From contig NZ_LT556038.1 of the NCBI RefSeq assembly GCF_900079775.1, positions 225,855 through 289,854 on the forward strand: DNA of 64,000 nt, given 5' to 3'. This document shows, one piece after another, positions 18,358 to 26,775 of this stretch. The notes beneath the pieces are model-generated. The model was not told where the DNA came from. It worked only from the letters and a program-made list of their open reading frames with translations, and did not search any database. The stretch comes from Leyella lascolaii. GTDB taxonomy: Bacteria > Bacteroidota > Bacteroidia > Bacteroidales > Bacteroidaceae. How positions within the stretch are numbered: position 1 is the first letter of the stretch; every line of letters begins with the position of its first letter. Position numbers and translations under genes: made by a program.

Positions 18358-19341
18358 ATGACTCTCGAACAGTTTCTTGAAGAATGGAACAATGCCGACG
18401 ACTGCATCACGGTGCACACGAGCGGCTCTACGGGCAAGCCCAAACCCATGCGCGTGGAGAAACGGCGCATGGAGGCGAGCGCACGCATCACGTGCGCCTT
18501 TCTCGGTCTGAAGCGGGGCGACACGGCTCTGCTGTGCATGCCGCTCGACTTCATCGCCGGTAAGATGGTGGTGGTTCGGGCTTTGGCGACAGGCATGCGG
18601 CTGGTGAGCGTCACGCCCGGCGGGCATCCTCTGCGCGGTCTGCGGGAGCCGCCGGTGTTCGCAGCGATGGTACCGCTTCAGGTGTACGACAGTCTCGCCG
18701 ACCCTGAGGAGCGGTGTCTGCTCATGGGCATAAGGCATCTCATCATAGGCGGAGGAGCGGTGGACGACAGTCTGTGCGACTCGTTGAAAGACTTCCCCAA
18801 CGCCGTGTGGAGCACCTACGGCATGACAGAGACACTGTCGCACATAGCCCTGAGACGGCTCAACGGACCGGAGGCAAGCCGGTGGTACACTCCGTTCCAC
18901 AACGTAAGCGTGAGCACCGGTGCCGACGGATGCCTCGTGATAGACGCTCCCGCCGTGTGCGCGGAGAGGCTGAAGACAAACGACATAGCCGAGCTCGACA
19001 CCGACGGCAGACGGTTCCGCATCATAGGACGCAAGGACAACGTGGTGTGCAGCGGAGGGATAAAGATGCAGATTGAGGAGATGGAGCGGTTGCTCAAGCC
19101 TCACGCCACATGTCCTTTCATGATAACCAAGGTGAAGGACAGGCGTCTGGGCGAGGCGGTGACGATGCTCGTCGAGGACGGCGACAGCCAGGTAATGCGC
19201 CACATATGCGAGGAGCACATGCCGCGATACAGCCGTCCGAAACATTATATATGCGTAGGGCGGCTTCCTATGACTGCCACCGGCAAACCCGCACGTGCCG
19301 AAGCGATGAGGATGGCACAGGAAGCCGTCGGAGAGGAATAG
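18358..19341 (+). CDS. menE: o-Succinylbenzoate-CoA ligase, short form
   Basis: An ANL-superfamily enzyme activating o-succinylbenzoate with ATP and CoA. The P-loop is HTSGSTGKPKPMRVEK (about 20-35), the adenine motif is STYGMTETLSHIAL, the hinge is GRRFRIIGRKDNVVCSGG and the C-terminal lysine motif is LPMTATGKPARAEA. At 327 residues it is short because the first TSGSTG motif is only about 20 residues from the start, so most of the usual N-terminal subdomain is missing. The core motifs are intact and the genomic context is right, so I read it as a functional compact MenE. There is a 171-bp gap after menC and no further men gene follows. Confidence 0.92.
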   Translation: MTLEQFLEEWNNADDCITVHTSGSTGKPKPMRVEKRRMEASARITCAFLGLKRGDTALLCMPLDFIAGKMVVVRALATGMRLVSVTPGGHPLRGLREPPVFAAMVPLQVYDSLADPEERCLLMGIRHLIIGGGAVDDSLCDSLKDFPNAVWSTYGMTETLSHIALRRLNGPEASRWYTPFHNVSVSTGADGCLVIDAPAVCAERLKTNDIAELDTDGRRFRIIGRKDNVVCSGGIKMQIEEMERLLKPHATCPFMITKVKDRRLGEAVTMLVEDGDSQVMRHICEEHMPRYSRPKHYICVGRLPMTATGKPARAEAMRMAQEAVGEE

Positions 19342-19354
19342 GAAGGTGGCGGAG

Positions 19355-20155
19355 TCAGAGGGCGCGCCGCAGCTCCTCACCTACAATATTCGTCAGTTCC
19401 ACAAACTCTTCTACAGACAGCTGCTCCGGTCGCCGCGTCATGTATGCGTGCTGCCAGAAAGCGGGATCCACGGCTCTCTCGCCCGTTATCTGACGCAGAC
19501 TCACGCGCAGCATCTTGCGCCTCTGTCCGAAAACAGCCTTCACTATGCGCCTGAACAACGCCTCGTCGCAACCCAGACTTTCCCTCGAGTTGCGCGTCAT
19601 CCGTATCACTGCGCTCTTCACTTTGGGCGGAGGGTTGAACACGTTCTCGTTCACCGTGAACAGATATTCCACATCATACCACGCCTGTATCATCACCGAC
19701 AGTATGCCGTACGACTTGTTTCCCGGCGGCGACGCAATGCGCCAAGCCACCTCGCGCTGTATCATGCCCGTGCAGCACGGTATCAGTTCCTTGTTGTCGA
19801 GCATCTTGAAGAATATCTGCGACGATATGTCGTAAGGATAGTTACCCGTCAGCACGAACGGCTTTCCGTCGAACAGGCGCGACAGGTCCATGCGTAGGAA
19901 GTCGTCGCCGATGATGTTCTCACGCAGCGAAGGATAGTGGCTGTTGAGCCATTCCACCGACTCGGCATCAATCTCCACCGCCTTCAGCACGCGGTCTTTC
20001 TGCATGAGAAACTGCGTGAGCACCCCCATGCCCGGTCCTATTTCAAGCACCGGAATGTCAGGACAGGCGTCCACCGTGTCGGCTATAGCCTTTGCTATAT
20101 TCAGATCGGTCAGGAAGTGCTGCCCGAGATTTTTCTTTGGTCTTACTGTTTTCAT
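19355..20155 (-). CDS. rsmA: 16S rRNA (adenine1518/1519-N6)-dimethyltransferase
   Basis: KsgA/RsmA dimethylates two adjacent adenines near the 3' end of 16S rRNA. The chosen start, the ATG ending at 20155, gives 266 residues beginning MKTVRPKKNLGQHFLTDLNIA; the frame is open 49 codons upstream but runs through a repeat. The SAM-binding motif is VLEIGPGMGVLTQFL, the catalytic motif is LTGNYPYDISSQIF, and FNPPPKVKSAVIRM is present. The gene converges with menE with 13 bp between stops. A TATCTTTG box ends only 4 bp before the ATG, so the mRNA may be leaderless or nearly so. Confidence 0.95.
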   Translation of the reverse strand: MKTVRPKKNLGQHFLTDLNIAKAIADTVDACPDIPVLEIGPGMGVLTQFLMQKDRVLKAVEIDAESVEWLNSHYPSLRENIIGDDFLRMDLSRLFDGKPFVLTGNYPYDISSQIFFKMLDNKELIPCCTGMIQREVAWRIASPPGNKSYGILSVMIQAWYDVEYLFTVNENVFNPPPKVKSAVIRMTRNSRESLGCDEALFRRIVKAVFGQRRKMLRVSLRQITGERAVDPAFWQHAYMTRRPEQLSVEEFVELTNIVGEELRRAL

Positions 20156-20159
20156 ACGG

Positions 20160-20350
20160 CAAAGATAATGCAAACGAGCGGAAAGAAAGTTTACTTTCAC
20201 TTTCCCGAGTGCAGCTTTTCTTATGCAAAGATAGTGAAAGGTGAGTGCAATAGCAATAGGAAAAACGAAGTTTTTTAATAAATTGATATTGCCGAACCGC
20301 ATCCTATCTTATTAAAAGATAGTGAAAGGTGAGTGCAAAGACAAGCGAAA
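20160..20350 (-). promoter_or_regulatory. Tandem promoter-bearing repeat reading into rsmA
   Basis: On the minus strand, TATCTTTG-type boxes occupy 20160-20167, 20226-20233 and (variant TATCTTTT) 20314-20321, at steps of 66 and 88 bp. The middle unit reads TTG, 20 bp (CTATTGCACTCACCTTTCAC), TATCTTTGCATAA, a complete promoter. The units share the GCACTC..CCTTTCA spacer with the modules at 7644 and 56531. Confidence 0.75.
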
Positions 20351-20464
20351 AGAATATTTTCTTTTCAGAGAAGGCTTTGCCGAGCCGCATCCATATATTA
20401 TAATAAGGTATCAAAACGGCATTCCCTCACTTCCTCCTCATTATTATTCCGCATTCAAACAAAA

Positions 20465-20668
20465 GTAGAGACGCAAAATCTTGCGTCTCACAAGCAACCC
20501 CATACCATAATATCACACAACAAACAATTGACTGTCAACTCATAAAACCATACGGGAGACGCAAAATATTGCGTCTCTACAAGCATGTCAATACCGGACT
20601 CTCACACTATAAACATTTGATTTTCAATACATAAACTGCACGGGAGACGCAAAATCTTGCGTCTCTAC
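20465..20668. repeat. Palindrome array 2 (three copies)
   Basis: GAGACGCAAAA-type palindromes start at 20465, 20554 and 20642 (steps 89 and 88 bp). The first is forward and the next two reversed. Spacers after the reversed copies share the block ATACTCTCACACTA(C/T)AAAC. Confidence 0.92.
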
Positions 20669-20937
20669 AGGCATTCCAACACCATACTCTCACACTACAA
20701 ACGATTGATAATCAAAACATAAATCACCATAAAATCGCATCATATCCCGTCCGTACACCACTGCCGTCAGCGCAACACATCGCAACGACGGCAGTATTCA
20801 TCCACAATCACACAAACTATCCGGTCACCCCAAACACCTGCCATTGCCTGACGTCATACCCCTCTCCATCGCGTTCCACCATCTCAGCGATACACATGAA
20901 CAATGCGCACCGCCAACAAGGAATGCAATCGCGGAAT

Positions 20938-21384
20938 GCATAAATATACATTTCCACAGTAAAAAATTTTGACAACAGAAAATCGCGAAACAGAAAACGA
21001 AACCGGCGCAAAACCGCTCCCGTAACACCATCCGGACTCATTCGTACATACGTTTATACCAGTATGGCAGACGTCAAGCACACTCCCGACATACCGGACG
21101 GTGTTTCCGGCATCGCCAAACAGGCATTATCAGCTCTCGGGAAAGCCTTTCCCGACATGCCGGAAAGCCTTTCCGGCAACATCAAACGGCATGTTCTGCA
21201 ACGCGGATGAGGTCGTCCCGACACATCAAACAACATAAACAACTGTAACACAGTGCCTTAAACAAAGTTCATAAAAATCGCGTATTTGCATCCTGCGTCT
21301 CTGTCGCGCGTAAAAAAACGCCCTATTTCGAGTTACCATACATGGGATTGCATAAACCGTTCCGCATCCATGCATATTTATGCA
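20938..21384 (+). repeat. Dispersed structured element, copy B
   Basis: The ends are TGCATAAATATACA (20938) and TGCATATTTATGCA (21371-21384), an inverted pair. The subterminal box CAGTAAAAAATTTTGACAAC is followed by AGAAAATCGCGAAACAG. The core 21089-21220 is six 22-bp units, with the clear hairpins GGGAAAGCCTTTCCC and CCGGAAAGCCTTTCCGG exactly 22 bp apart. The opposite box ATCGCGTATTTGC is at about 21278. Confidence 0.8.
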
Positions 21385-21568
21385 TTGCCTCCACCGCATC
21401 ACACCATCAGCCGCACATCACGCCACAAGAGCGCAGGCAACGGCTGCGGAAATAATATCCACGCATCATTACATGCCCATTCCATAGCCATTCATACCCA
21501 CATACATACCGCCCGCACCCCAAAGCAGAGACATAGTAAAAACCCAAAGAATAACGCATCCTGCCAAA

Positions 21569-21684
21569 GTAGAGACGCAAAATATTGCGTCTCACAAGAA
21601 GCCAAGCGCAATAAAACTGCGCAATAAAACATGATATAAACAGGCAAACCTTTACTCGGGAGATGCAAAATATTGCGTCTCTAC
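21569..21684. repeat. Palindrome array 3 (two copies)
   Basis: Palindromes start at 21569 (forward) and 21658 (reverse, with one change, GAGATGC), 89 bp apart. They flank element B on the side opposite array 2. Confidence 0.9.
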
Positions 21685-21834
21685 TGGCTCACGCCATCGG
21701 AATGATGCACAAGGAACACTGACTCTGACAATCTATCAGGTCTGCACAATGTGCCATTCAACACTATACGGCGGATAAATACGGTTGTTGCTGAATAAGT
21801 GTTTTTTCTGTTCAATATATACAAAAATACATCA

Positions 21835-22065
21835 CACCTCTACGACAGAGGTGTATACATATCGTGATATATATTGTTCTAAACATCATCAAAATTAAAA
21901 CTATTGTACGAAATAGCAAAGATTACAGCAACATAATTAACCTATTTACACATATATTAACTAATGCAGCTTGGAAATAAATATAAGAATACAATACATA
22001 TACAACAATACGGACAATAAATTTTGCACTAAACGAAAAACATATACACCTCTGTCGTAGAGGTG
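21835..22065. repeat. AT-rich 231-bp element bounded by perfect 23-bp inverted repeats
   Basis: The left arm 21835-21857 begins CACCTCTACGACAGAGGTG and ends TATA; the right arm 22043-22065 is its exact reverse complement. Each arm is also a self-complementary hairpin (CACCTCT/AGAGGTG). The interior is strongly AT-rich and non-coding. It ends about 250 bp before the small peptide gene. It could be a MITE or a paired-hairpin regulatory element; I found no convincing target-site duplication. Confidence 0.75.
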
Positions 22066-22317
22066 CATGGTTCTCAAAGCGGAAACGGTATGTCTTTTCA
22101 GGTCCGCAAGGCTGGATGAAGCACCGTGACGCAGAATCTCTCACACGCGTTACCTTACAATATAAGCTACGTTACTCTACATTAAGTTTCATCCATAAAC
22201 AGACAAATTATCTTATTACAACGAAGCGTACCGGGTCATACGAAACGCCGGACAACCGCATGACGACACCCAAGCGACACCAGAAAGAGAATAAAGTATA
22301 AAACCAACGAAAATAAA

Positions 22318-22533
22318 ATGGAAATGAAAAAATTGTATGAAAGACCATCCGTCAATGTGATTGCGATGGAAATGGAGCAAGTGATGGCAAGCTATTCATC
22401 AGTAAATCCCGGCAAAGGTTCAGATGATCCGGGCTGTCCAATTATCGAATCAGGAATGCCGGAAGATGATGGAACTGACTTGACAAAAGCCACTAATGAA
22501 AATCATGCAAAACCATACAATGTATGGGAATGA
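22318..22533 (+). CDS. Small hypothetical protein (MKKxYExP-type leader peptide-like)
   Basis: A 71-residue acidic protein beginning MEMKKLYERPSVNVIAMEME, then QVMASYSSVNPGKGSDDPGC and ending KPYNVWE. Many Bacteroidales genomes carry short ORFs with this kind of start (MKKxYExPxxxVIxxE) and a polar, Gly/Asp-rich remainder; their function is not established as far as I know. There is no signal peptide or membrane segment. An alternative start is the ATG at 22324. It lies 57 bp before a secreted-protein gene on the same strand, so they are probably cotranscribed. A ribosomal-peptide precursor role is possible, but no modification enzyme is nearby. Confidence 0.65.
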   Translation: MEMKKLYERPSVNVIAMEMEQVMASYSSVNPGKGSDDPGCPIIESGMPEDDGTDLTKATNENHAKPYNVWE

Positions 22534-22590
22534 GAACGTGAAAGGAAAGAAGAAAACAACAAGAAAAAGAAGAAAGGAAGAACTATAATT

Positions 22591-24678
22591 ATGAAACACT
22601 TTAATACTTTACTTACAGTGATGTTCCTGCTTGTCTGGGGAGGGAACATACAAAGTGCAAAAGCACAGAGCTCAGACATTGACTGGACTCAAAACGCAAT
22701 AAACTTCAGGGATGCCGTCGACAAGAATGTTTATCTTTATAATAAGACCCACAATGGCTTCCTTAACGCCGGTGGCACATATGGCATGCAGGCGGTACTT
22801 AACCCGAGGGGTATCAGGCTGACATTGAGGCAGAACGGAGAAATTTATTATCTGGAAGGCCCTGTTAAAAACGAGTCAGAAAACAATAAAGGAAACTGCA
22901 TCGGAATTATTAATCTAAACAATGATATTTATATCGACCTTGCAGTTCCTACCAAGTATTCCAGAACTGCATTGACCCTTACAGCCTCAGGAACGAATAC
23001 ATTCACTATAAATACAGACGGTCGCTACTACAATTATGACGAAACCAAAAGATATATAATAGCCAACGGCAGAGAATATAATGCCGACGAATGGTGTCTT
23101 GTCGAAGCAGATGACTACCAAAATGTAATCTTTAAAGAATCCGAGCAAGGACGTTACAATATCAGCGGTCTTATTCTTAACTCACGTTTCATACGTAACG
23201 TCGTTACACAGGAATCAGAGGCATTCTGGTTAACAGAAGGATTGCACTATGATACTGACGATTATTGTACATCTATAGATCCCAAAATGGGAACAGAGAA
23301 GAGTAACGACCGTTACGCATCTGAGTTCGGTGCGTTCGGCTGTCTTGAGATGGGTCGCGTGGAAGGAAGGTTCTATCAGAAAATAAGCGGTCTGAGACCG
23401 GGACTTTATGCAGTCACAGCACAAGCCTTCTTTGACACAAAAGACAAATGCACTTACAAAGGAGGCGCATATGTCACACCAAATCCTGCTGAAGCTTCTA
23501 ACGCATACCTATATGCAAATGACGCAGAGACGAGAATCCCTACATTACCAGAGAATGATTATAATACATTCAAGAGATATGTGGATGAGCAATATAATAG
23601 CCTCACAAATGATGGTGAAACAAATGATAAACAATATTTCCGTCGTAATGTACCGGCAGCATACTTCCTCGCTCAGGGCAACCAGTTCTCTCCTGACGAG
23701 ACATTCCACAGGGTCACAACATACGTGACAGTAACCGCTGACGAAGGAAGTGAAACCGGTTCACTTGAACTTGGCGTAAGAAAAGACGCAGTAGGCGGAC
23801 GTGTATATGTGGACAACATCAGTCTTTATTACATCGGCAATGAGGACGAACATTTATCGTTCGGAGTTGACGCGTACGGAGACGAATCCTCAGTTGACAC
23901 ATACACATATGAAAAGGAGTATTATTTCAAACTCAGCCGTAAGTTCAATCTCAACCAGTGGAGCGCGCTCACACTTCCGGTTGACCTCACTGGACAACAG
24001 GTTAAGGAGGCTTTCGGCGATGAAGTGGAACTCTGCAAGTTGTATGGAGAGAACCCGGATAATCATAACCAGATACTTTTCGAGCCAGTAGATATCAACA
24101 ACACATACAATGCGGTAATCGAAGCGAACATGTGTTACCTTGTAAAGGTTAAGGCTGATGCTAAGTTCAATGAGAACGCTCGATATACATTCAACAGAAG
24201 AAACGAAGCTGACCCACAATACGGAAGTGACCCTGAGAAGGTGATTTACGACCATGGATACATCTATGAGTTCACAGGCGTAAGCTGTCCGGGAGGAATC
24301 AAGAAACAAGAAACAAAACCATCAACCGACGGGAAACTGAATTATACATATTTCAACTATCATCCCGACTATGCACCTAAAGGCTCATACGTAATGTCCG
24401 GAGGCAAAATGTATCATCTTACAGACAATTGGTACAGCCTTATAGGTACTGCATGGTACATCACCGAAGCCAATTCGTCGACAGAATCAAAGACCTTCGT
24501 GATAGACAACGGCAACGGGACTACTGACATCAACGGCATCGTGACAGAGACACCTGCCGGGAAGGCTGCCGAGGGAGTATACACCATAAACGGTCAGAAG
24601 GTAGCTTCAGACAAGTCGCTCAACGACCTGCCGAAGGGCATATACATCGTTAACGGTAAGAAATACATCGTAAGATAA
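22591..24678 (+). CDS. Secreted multidomain protein with C-terminal sorting motif
   Basis: A 695-residue protein with signal peptide MKHFNTLLTVMFLLVWGGN, continuing IQSAKAQ. The middle (about residues 250-410) has a jelly-roll-like pattern (FYQKISGLRPGLYAVTAQAF, then FHRVTTYVTVTADEG and GGRVYVDNISLYYIG) resembling carbohydrate-binding-type domains. Another beta-rich domain follows (FNLNQWSALTLPVDLTGQQV). The end, GVYTINGQKVASDKSLNDLP followed by KGIYIVNGKKYIVR, is a typical Bacteroidales C-terminal sorting-like region, suggesting type IX-like surface export. I see no catalytic motif. It follows the small peptide gene closely and ends at a strong terminator. Confidence 0.82.
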   Translation: MKHFNTLLTVMFLLVWGGNIQSAKAQSSDIDWTQNAINFRDAVDKNVYLYNKTHNGFLNAGGTYGMQAVLNPRGIRLTLRQNGEIYYLEGPVKNESENNKGNCIGIINLNNDIYIDLAVPTKYSRTALTLTASGTNTFTINTDGRYYNYDETKRYIIANGREYNADEWCLVEADDYQNVIFKESEQGRYNISGLILNSRFIRNVVTQESEAFWLTEGLHYDTDDYCTSIDPKMGTEKSNDRYASEFGAFGCLEMGRVEGRFYQKISGLRPGLYAVTAQAFFDTKDKCTYKGGAYVTPNPAEASNAYLYANDAETRIPTLPENDYNTFKRYVDEQYNSLTNDGETNDKQYFRRNVPAAYFLAQGNQFSPDETFHRVTTYVTVTADEGSETGSLELGVRKDAVGGRVYVDNISLYYIGNEDEHLSFGVDAYGDESSVDTYTYEKEYYFKLSRKFNLNQWSALTLPVDLTGQQVKEAFGDEVELCKLYGENPDNHNQILFEPVDINNTYNAVIEANMCYLVKVKADAKFNENARYTFNRRNEADPQYGSDPEKVIYDHGYIYEFTGVSCPGGIKKQETKPSTDGKLNYTYFNYHPDYAPKGSYVMSGGKMYHLTDNWYSLIGTAWYITEANSSTESKTFVIDNGNGTTDINGIVTETPAGKAAEGVYTINGQKVASDKSLNDLPKGIYIVNGKKYIVR

Positions 24679-24730
24679 GAAAGAAATTCATCATGCGTTA
24701 ATGTTCAACCGTGAGGCTGGATGTTTGCGG

Positions 24731-24763
24731 CCGGTAATGTGAATCCACATTACCGGTTTTTTT
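24731..24763 (+). terminator. Terminator of the 695-residue secreted protein gene
   Basis: CCGGTAATGTG (24731-24741) pairs perfectly with CACATTACCGG (24746-24756), followed by seven T. Confidence 0.92.
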
Positions 24764-24879
24764 ATGCCTCCACACCGATATCGACACATTATTATATATA
24801 TAGTCAGCCGAATTACATCATGGCGTCTGACCGTATTACATTATTCCCCAGCCCAAGTCATATTATGGCGCCAGCCCAA

Positions 24880-25171
24880 GTAGAGACGCAAAATCTTGCG
24901 TCTCACGAGGGAATGTGCGCAATCAGGCAGTGCAATGAGATGAGGAACTGACAGCGATATGGCTGGACGGGAGACGCAAAATCTTGCGTCTCTACTGGCT
25001 GGCGCGATTGGAAGAATGAATAAGGAAAGCAGTGATAATGATGTGATTGGCAAAAGTAGAGACGCAAAATCTTGCGTCTCACGAGGGAGGTTGCGCAATT
25101 GGGCAGAGCGATGAGATGAAGGACTGATAGCGGCACGGATGGACGGGAGACGCAAAATCTTGCGTCTCTAC
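24880..25171. repeat. Palindrome array 4 (four copies)
   Basis: Palindromes start at 24880, 24969, 25056 and 25145, alternating forward and reverse. Steps are 89, 87 and 89 bp, so equivalent copies are exactly 176 bp apart. The spacers also alternate between two sequences (GAGGGAATGTGCGCAATC and TGGCTGGCGCGATTGG types). Confidence 0.93.
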
Positions 25172-25215
25172 TGGCTGGCGCGATTGGGAGGAAGGGCGGG
25201 AAAGGAATTTGGGAT

Positions 25216-25271
25216 AAAAAAGTCAGCCACAGGCGATGGCGCGCTTCGGGGCGTCACGGACTGTGGCTGAC
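25216..25271 (-). terminator. Terminator of pepD
   Basis: CTGTGGCTGAC (25261-25271) pairs perfectly with GTCAGCCACAG (25222-25232); on the minus strand the stem is followed by six T (25221-25216). It lies 6 bp past the pepD stop. Confidence 0.9.
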
Positions 25272-25276
25272 AGCGT

Positions 25277-26734
25277 TTATTTCACAGGAATGTTCTCCAG
25301 AGTCTTTGTGAGCAGAGTCCAGAACGGCTCTATCGTAGATATGAGACAACGCTCACCCGTTGTGTGCGGCGAACGGATTGTCGGTCCGAACGACACGACA
25401 TCGAGGTGCGGATACTTGCCCAGGATGATGGAGCACTCCAGTCCGGCATGGTCGACAACGACGTGTGCCTCCTCACCGAAGAGTTCCTTATACTCAGACG
25501 TGATGAGGTGGAGTATCTCGCTCTGCGTGTTCGGATCCCATCCGCAGTAGTCGCCGGATGTCTCCACGCGCATTCCAGCCATGTTGAACGTGCTCTGCAG
25601 CGTGGTGACGATGTACTCCTTGTAGCTCTCGCGTGAGCCGCGCGCCAGAATCTTTATGCCCGCCTTGCCTCCGCCTATCTCTATTATGGCGAGGTTGGAC
25701 GACGTCTCCACCACTGTGGGGAACGACGGAATCATACGCATCACGCCGTTGTGGCATCCGTAGATGGCGTCGATGAGATTGTCCTGGATATCCTCCGGCA
25801 CCTCAGTAGCAGGTGTGTCAACATCCTCCACGAACAGTTGTATGTCGTTCTCAATGCCCGCAAACTCGCTGTTGAACAGCTCGCGGTATTCCTCCGCCAT
25901 AGCCTTCAGTTCGTCAACATTCTCCTTCGGCAGTGTCAGCACCGTCTCGCACTCAAACGGGATGGCGTTGCGCATGTTTCCGCCGTGCCATGTGGCGAGG
26001 CGTGCGTCAAGCTCTGCCACCGCGTCGCGCACAAGACGCACCATCAGTTTGTTGGCATTGGCGCGTCCGAGATGAATCTCCAGTCCGGAGTGTCCGCCCT
26101 TCAGACCCTTCAGCACCACACGCACTGCGGCATCGGAGCTGTCGGCAGGCACCTCCTTATACTCCAAGGTGGCAGTCACGTCCACACCTCCCGCGCTTCC
26201 GATGCAGAAGTGTCCCCAGCTCTCAGAGTCGAGATTGAGCAGAATGTCACCGTGCAGTTCTCCTTCGGGCAGGTCGTTGGCGCCGAACATGCCGGTCTCC
26301 TCGTCTGCCGTTATGAGTCCTTCCACCGGACCGTGCACAAGTGTCTTGTCCTCCATCACAGCCAATATGGCAGCCACACCCATACCGTTGTCGGCGCCGA
26401 GCGTTGTTCCTTTAGCCTTCACCCATTCCCCGTCTATCCACGTCTCAATGGGATCTGTCTCGAAGTTATGCGCACTGTCCTTACTCTTCTGTGGCACCAT
26501 GTCCATGTGTGCCTGCATTATCACGCCCTTGCGGTTCTCCATTCCGGGAGTTGCGGGCTTGCGCATCACGATGTTTCCTGCCTCATCCTTGAATGCCTCA
26601 ACGCCTGCTTTGGCGGCGAAGTCGAGCAGGAACTGCTGTATTTTATCACGATGTCCTGACGGACGCGGTACTTGCGTAAGCGCGTGGAAGTTTCTCCACA
26701 CACACTCAGGTTTCAGGTTTTTGATTTCTGTCAT
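25277..26734 (-). CDS. pepD: Cytosolic aminoacyl-histidine (nonspecific) dipeptidase, M20C
   Basis: A zinc peptidase of 485 residues splitting Xaa-His and other dipeptides. The metal-site motifs are VIMQAHMDMVPQK (His and Asp ligands about 78-82), GTTLGADNGMG (bridging Asp) and TADEETGMFGAN (catalytic and metal Glu). The dimerisation lid follows (GLKGGHSGLEIHLGRANANK), and a late His ligand lies near the C-terminus (SPHTTGERC). The gene stands alone between palindrome array 4 and a membrane protein gene 41 bp upstream, with which it may form an operon. Confidence 0.93.
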   Translation of the reverse strand: MTEIKNLKPECVWRNFHALTQVPRPSGHRDKIQQFLLDFAAKAGVEAFKDEAGNIVMRKPATPGMENRKGVIMQAHMDMVPQKSKDSAHNFETDPIETWIDGEWVKAKGTTLGADNGMGVAAILAVMEDKTLVHGPVEGLITADEETGMFGANDLPEGELHGDILLNLDSESWGHFCIGSAGGVDVTATLEYKEVPADSSDAAVRVVLKGLKGGHSGLEIHLGRANANKLMVRLVRDAVAELDARLATWHGGNMRNAIPFECETVLTLPKENVDELKAMAEEYRELFNSEFAGIENDIQLFVEDVDTPATEVPEDIQDNLIDAIYGCHNGVMRMIPSFPTVVETSSNLAIIEIGGGKAGIKILARGSRESYKEYIVTTLQSTFNMAGMRVETSGDYCGWDPNTQSEILHLITSEYKELFGEEAHVVVDHAGLECSIILGKYPHLDVVSFGPTIRSPHTTGERCLISTIEPFWTLLTKTLENIPVK

Positions 26735-26775
26735 AGCTTTTTTGTTGTGTTTAAACGGTTATGTTGGTTATTGTG

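Noticed and set aside
22116..22301. 61-codon ORF just upstream of the small peptide gene
   Set aside because: No start signal, no composition typical of genes here, and no recognisable motif; treated as leader.
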